Below are positions 61,253 to 64,000 of a stretch of DNA of 64,000 nt, one piece after another. The stretch is from CAYOLL01 sp964404765 [NCBI: uncultured Gemmatimonadota bacterium]. GTDB lineage: Bacteria > 4572-55. A model generated the notes under the pieces. The model had not been told where the DNA came from, searched no databases, and was given only the letters and a program-made list of their open reading frames with translations. The position numbers and the translations under genes were made by a program. The stretch is taken from assembly GCA_964404765.1 (NCBI GenBank), contig CAYOLL010000008.1:1-64000 (forward strand). Reading direction: 5' to 3'. The number at the start of each line of letters is the position of its first letter. The stretch's first letter is position 1.

Positions 61253-62974
61253 GTGACGACCCAACAGATGTTAAAATCTATTTCCGTTTTTGCCGGTATG
61301 AGTGCCGTTGAAGTTGCCAATCTGATTGCGGATGCCGAGGAACGGGTGTATTTGTCCGGCGAAGTAATTTTTCAAGAGGGCGCCATCGGAGCGGAATTTT
61401 TCCTGGTTGTATCGGGAAAAGTGGATGTTATCAAGGAAGTGATCGGGAGCGATGGCCACAAAAGCGCAACGCGTTTATCCGGACACAAAAAGGGCGATGT
61501 TTTTGGCGAGTTAGCTTTGTTTGAGCAACAGCCACGCGCTGCCGGCGCGGTAGCTTGCACAAAAGCCCGCTTGTTGGTCTTCAACCAGGCCCGGTTTGAT
61601 CTGTTACGGCAGCGCCATCCCCAATTTTTACTGCATATTCTAAGCAACAGACTGCGCGAGTCCCTGCGTGAGCGCGTTCAGCAAATGGAAGCAAAAAACC
61701 GCGAGCTTTTTGATCTGATAGATCGGTTAAAATTTCTGCAGCAGGTTTCGCATCAAATCTCGCAGAAAAAACCGCTGGCCCAGATTTTAAACGAAGTCGT
61801 CGTCAACAGCAAAAAAACGCTCAATGCTGACGGTTGCTCACTCTATCTGTATGATCCGGCGGATCAAAAATTACACTTCCATATTATTCAAGCTCAGGGA
61901 GATAATGACGCTGAAATGAAAGGGTTTGCCATTGATCTGGGTGTGGGAATTGCCGGTTGGGTGGGTCAGCAGCGCCAAACATTAGTGGTCGCGGATTGCT
62001 ATCAGGATGCGCGCTTTAACCCGGAGCTGGATCGAAAACTTGGCTACCGCACCCGGTCCATGATCTGCGCGCCCATGCTGCATGAAAATCGGCTGGTGGG
62101 TGTGCTGCAGGTTGTTAATAAAAACGGCGCACTTCTTTTTGATCAAAATGATCTCCTGATTTTTGAGACCCTGACCGAGCAATGCGCCATAGCCATCGAA
62201 AATGCCCGTCTGGTTGATATGGAAGTGGAGTCCAAGGCGTTAGAACGGGAACTGGAAACCGCCCGCAAAATTCAACAACGTTTGCTGCCCGCTTCCTTGC
62301 CGGTCTATACGAATATTGAAGTGGCAGCCCGATTGATTCCGGCCAAGCAAGTCGGCGGCGATTACTACAATATCCTTAAGATAAATGACGACACGAGCCT
62401 GCTTGTTATTGCCGATGTCAGCGGTAAAAATATTTCGGCGGCAATGCTCGTTTCTACGCTTTGCGCGGGCCTGGATACATACCGGGCTCTGAATCCGAAC
62501 CACATTGAGCTGATCGCTTTGATCACGGTAATGAATCAACTGCTGCTGGCGACAACAGCGGCGGATAAGTACGTAACTGCTTGGTTCGGGCTCTACGATC
62601 ACAGAGAACGTGTGTTGACGAGTGTCAATGCCGGGCACAATCCGCCCTACATTTTTCGGCCGGAGCAAGAACGCCCGATTGAACTTACCAAGGGTGGTTT
62701 TTTTCTGGGAATAATAGATTTGCCTTATGAGCAGGAAATAACGATCCTGCAACCCCGGGACGTGCTGGCCTTTTTTACCGACGGCGTAACCGAAGCCTGG
62801 AACGAGGCGCAGGAAAATTACGAAGAGCGGCGCTTAATCCGCGTTGTTCAACAGCATTTAAGCGCTTCGGCGGAAGAGATTCTGGCGGCCATTGAGATGG
62901 ATGTCAAACGGCATGTCGGCGCGGCCGAGCAGAGTGATGATTTTACCTGTGCAGTTTTAAAAGTGTTATCGTAA
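61253..62974 (+). CDS. cNMP-binding + GAF + SpoIIE-like serine phosphatase
   Basis: A 573-residue cytoplasmic regulator. Residues 5-125 are a cNMP-binding domain (cassette GDVFGELALFEQQPRAAGAV). A short coiled coil follows, then GAF (about 165-320, GVGIAGWVGQQRQTLVV, SMICAPMLHENRLVGVLQVVN). A PP2C-type SpoIIE phosphatase (about 350-573) has KQVGGDYYN, ADVSGKNISAAML, FFTDGVTEAW and SDDFTCAVL. It would dephosphorylate a serine on an anti-anti-sigma partner in response to cAMP/cGMP and a GAF ligand. The GTG at 61253 has GAGAGG about 8 nt upstream and removes a non-conserved N-terminal 27 residues present in the longer frame. It links the cyclases in this window to partner switching. Confidence 0.88.
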   Translation: MTTQQMLKSISVFAGMSAVEVANLIADAEERVYLSGEVIFQEGAIGAEFFLVVSGKVDVIKEVIGSDGHKSATRLSGHKKGDVFGELALFEQQPRAAGAVACTKARLLVFNQARFDLLRQRHPQFLLHILSNRLRESLRERVQQMEAKNRELFDLIDRLKFLQQVSHQISQKKPLAQILNEVVVNSKKTLNADGCSLYLYDPADQKLHFHIIQAQGDNDAEMKGFAIDLGVGIAGWVGQQRQTLVVADCYQDARFNPELDRKLGYRTRSMICAPMLHENRLVGVLQVVNKNGALLFDQNDLLIFETLTEQCAIAIENARLVDMEVESKALERELETARKIQQRLLPASLPVYTNIEVAARLIPAKQVGGDYYNILKINDDTSLLVIADVSGKNISAAMLVSTLCAGLDTYRALNPNHIELIALITVMNQLLLATTAADKYVTAWFGLYDHRERVLTSVNAGHNPPYIFRPEQERPIELTKGGFFLGIIDLPYEQEITILQPRDVLAFFTDGVTEAWNEAQENYEERRLIRVVQQHLSASAEEILAAIEMDVKRHVGAAEQSDDFTCAVLKVLS

Positions 62975-63014
62975 CGCCAAACTTTAAGTTCATACAGCGT
63001 TATACCGGACAGCC

Positions 63015-63707
63015 CTACTCTTTCATATCCTTTAAAACATTTTGGGTCATGACAAGTAAGGAATGATTGGGGAAATCGCGGGTATAGCGATCCAGCGTAG
63101 CAATGGCCTGGACTTTTTGATTAAGCTGCTTGTGGGTCAAAACCAGCATGATGAGCGCCTGCGCAGCTTCGTCCGAAAAAGGATCGTTGTCAACCACGTT
63201 TTGCAGCTCTTTGGCGGCGGCTTCGTATTGTTTACTGTCAAACAATTCCCGGCCTTTAGCCAGGTTGGCCTGCCGGGATTTCCAGTACAAAGATTCTTCC
63301 AGATCCGTCCGGGCATTTCGCACGGCGGAAACGGAAGCAGTCGATGCCATTTCATCGGCGTCCTTCGCCAGAAGCATTTTCAAGCCGCGTAACAGCCGCT
63401 CGGTAGGCGAAAGACTTTCTTCCATATATTTTTGATATAGCTGGGCGATGCGCACATTTTGACTGCTTGCCACAGTTGAAACGGTTTTAAGCTCGTCCCA
63501 GGTAATTTCGGCTTTGGCTCCAACCATAGTAATCAAAACCGTGCTTTCATATACTTTGTCATTGACCTTGGCCGAGCGCCGCCCCGCCTGACCGGCATCA
63601 AAAATCTCCACGACGCCTTCCGTATAACTAACCGTGCCAACCGGTTTTTCTTCTGCCGCTGCGAAACCAATCCAGCATGTAATCAATAACCCAATAAAGT
63701 AGCGCAT
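63015..63707 (-). CDS. Exported FecR-like / tetratricopeptide-like protein
   Basis: A 230-residue protein with signal peptide MRYFIGLLITCWIGFAAA, so periplasmic. Residues 22-90 (VGTVSYTEGVVEIFDAGQ, VLITMVGAKAEITWDEL) resemble the FecR/SH3-like domain. Residues 145-230 carry TPR-like helices (AKGRELFDSKQYEAAAKELQNVV, ALIMLVLTHKQLNQ, DRYTRDFPNHSLLVMTQNVL). The ATG at 63707 follows GGAGG by 6 nt; the longer frame to 63755 lies in repeat sequence. Gene order is convergent with the phosphatase gene. It may be a sensor or scaffold for an envelope complex; the function is unknown. Confidence 0.75.
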   Translation of the reverse strand: MRYFIGLLITCWIGFAAAEEKPVGTVSYTEGVVEIFDAGQAGRRSAKVNDKVYESTVLITMVGAKAEITWDELKTVSTVASSQNVRIAQLYQKYMEESLSPTERLLRGLKMLLAKDADEMASTASVSAVRNARTDLEESLYWKSRQANLAKGRELFDSKQYEAAAKELQNVVDNDPFSDEAAQALIMLVLTHKQLNQKVQAIATLDRYTRDFPNHSLLVMTQNVLKDMKE

Positions 63708-63714
63708 ATCTGAC

Positions 63715-63923
63715 CTCCGCAATAAAGGTGACATTTTCATTAAAGGTTTATTCACATGGATGAACAGGATGAAAAAATAATCCTTACCTTCCCATCCTGT
63801 CTATCCTGCTCTCCGCAATAAAGGTGACATTTTCATTAAAGGTTTATTCACATGGATAAACAGGATGAACAGGATGAAAAAATAATCCTTACCTTCCCAT
63901 CCTGTCTATCCTGCTCATCCATG
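63715..63923. repeat. Tandem duplication of a CATCCTGT-type palindromic repeat
   Basis: Two direct units (63715-63810 and 63811-63915) both start CTCCGCAATAAAGGTGAC and end CATCCTGTCTATCCTGCT. The second has an extra AACAGGATG. Each contains ACATGGAT-AACAGGATGA arms complementary to the TCCTGT/CATCCATGT part. The sequence starts just upstream of the ribosome-binding site of the FecR-like gene and duplicates part of its leader. The last 77 bases of the window show nothing else. Confidence 0.7.
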
Positions 63924-64000
63924 TTTAAAATATATGATCCTTTTGCGAAAAGTCAAAGCAAAAGCCGGCAATATCCACATCTGAAGTTAAATCGCCCCAG

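Overview
The window is a bacterial chromosome segment of roughly 50% GC. It has a Gram-negative-type outer membrane (two TonB-dependent receptors, an LpxL/HtrB-like acyltransferase, lipoproteins) and a very large number of dispersed palindromic repeats. Several traits together suggest an uncultivated FCB-type lineage (KSB1/Calditrichota-like): soluble-adenylyl-cyclase-like TPR proteins, propeller/SpoIIE sensors, a peptidase-S74 head-repeat protein, SelA, and an OleA/OleB pair. This placement is inference. No rRNA, tRNA or CRISPR array was recognised.

Layout. 1-7.2 kb (minus): a membrane protein, SelA, an rRNA-type methyltransferase, an unknown protein, a TPR lipoprotein and a prolyl oligopeptidase. 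7.4-10.4 kb (plus): a lipoate-ligase-like protein, a SEC-C protein and a YihY membrane protein fused to a cyclic-nucleotide domain. 10.6-19.4 kb (minus): OleB, OleA, 3-hydroxyacyl-CoA dehydrogenase, a propeller-SpoIIE sensor, an HD hydrolase, a small membrane protein and an ECF-like sigma factor. 19.9-24.5 kb (plus): a TonB receptor, an acyltransferase, a broken BrnT toxin with its antitoxin, and an SRPBCC protein. 24.6-36.6 kb (minus): a degenerate ABC exporter half, a RelE/Phd pair, the S74 protein, two class III cyclases and a lipoprotein-like protein. 37.7-42.5 kb (plus): a giant second sAC-like cyclase. 43.0-59.3 kb (minus): the most unusual block, described below. 59.7-63.7 kb: an XPB-like helicase, a cNMP-GAF-SpoIIE phosphatase and a FecR/TPR-like exported protein.

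The 43.0-59.3 kb block reads as one long minus-strand transcription unit behind a near-consensus promoter (59442-59470). It encodes a stand-alone nucleoside-deoxyribosyltransferase-like (NDT-like) protein, then a 1297-residue protein (NDT-like + three TIR domains + membrane segment + coiled coil + WD40), a TonB-dependent receptor, a two-module NRPS, a second NDT-like+TIR membrane protein and a penicillin-binding-type transpeptidase. The NRPS is read as A(Asn, interrupted by a methyltransferase)-T-C-A(Ser)-T-TE. I know of no described system pairing TIR/NDT-like signalling proteins with an NRPS and an outer-membrane receptor. It could be a peptide-signal or self/non-self recognition system or a defence-type module. 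This is inference from gene order and domains.

Two other themes run through the window. First, cyclic-nucleotide signalling is dense: three class III cyclases, three proteins with cNMP-binding domains (one of them also a cyclase) and two SpoIIE phosphatases lie in 64 kb. Second, palindromic repeats are everywhere. Two MITE-like families (111-113 bp) share one hairpin core but have different terminal inverted repeats, and all five full copies carry 8-9 bp target duplications (one with a mismatch). One landed on the start codon of the lipoate-ligase gene. Five other palindromic or partly palindromic repeats sit in frame inside the NRPS gene.
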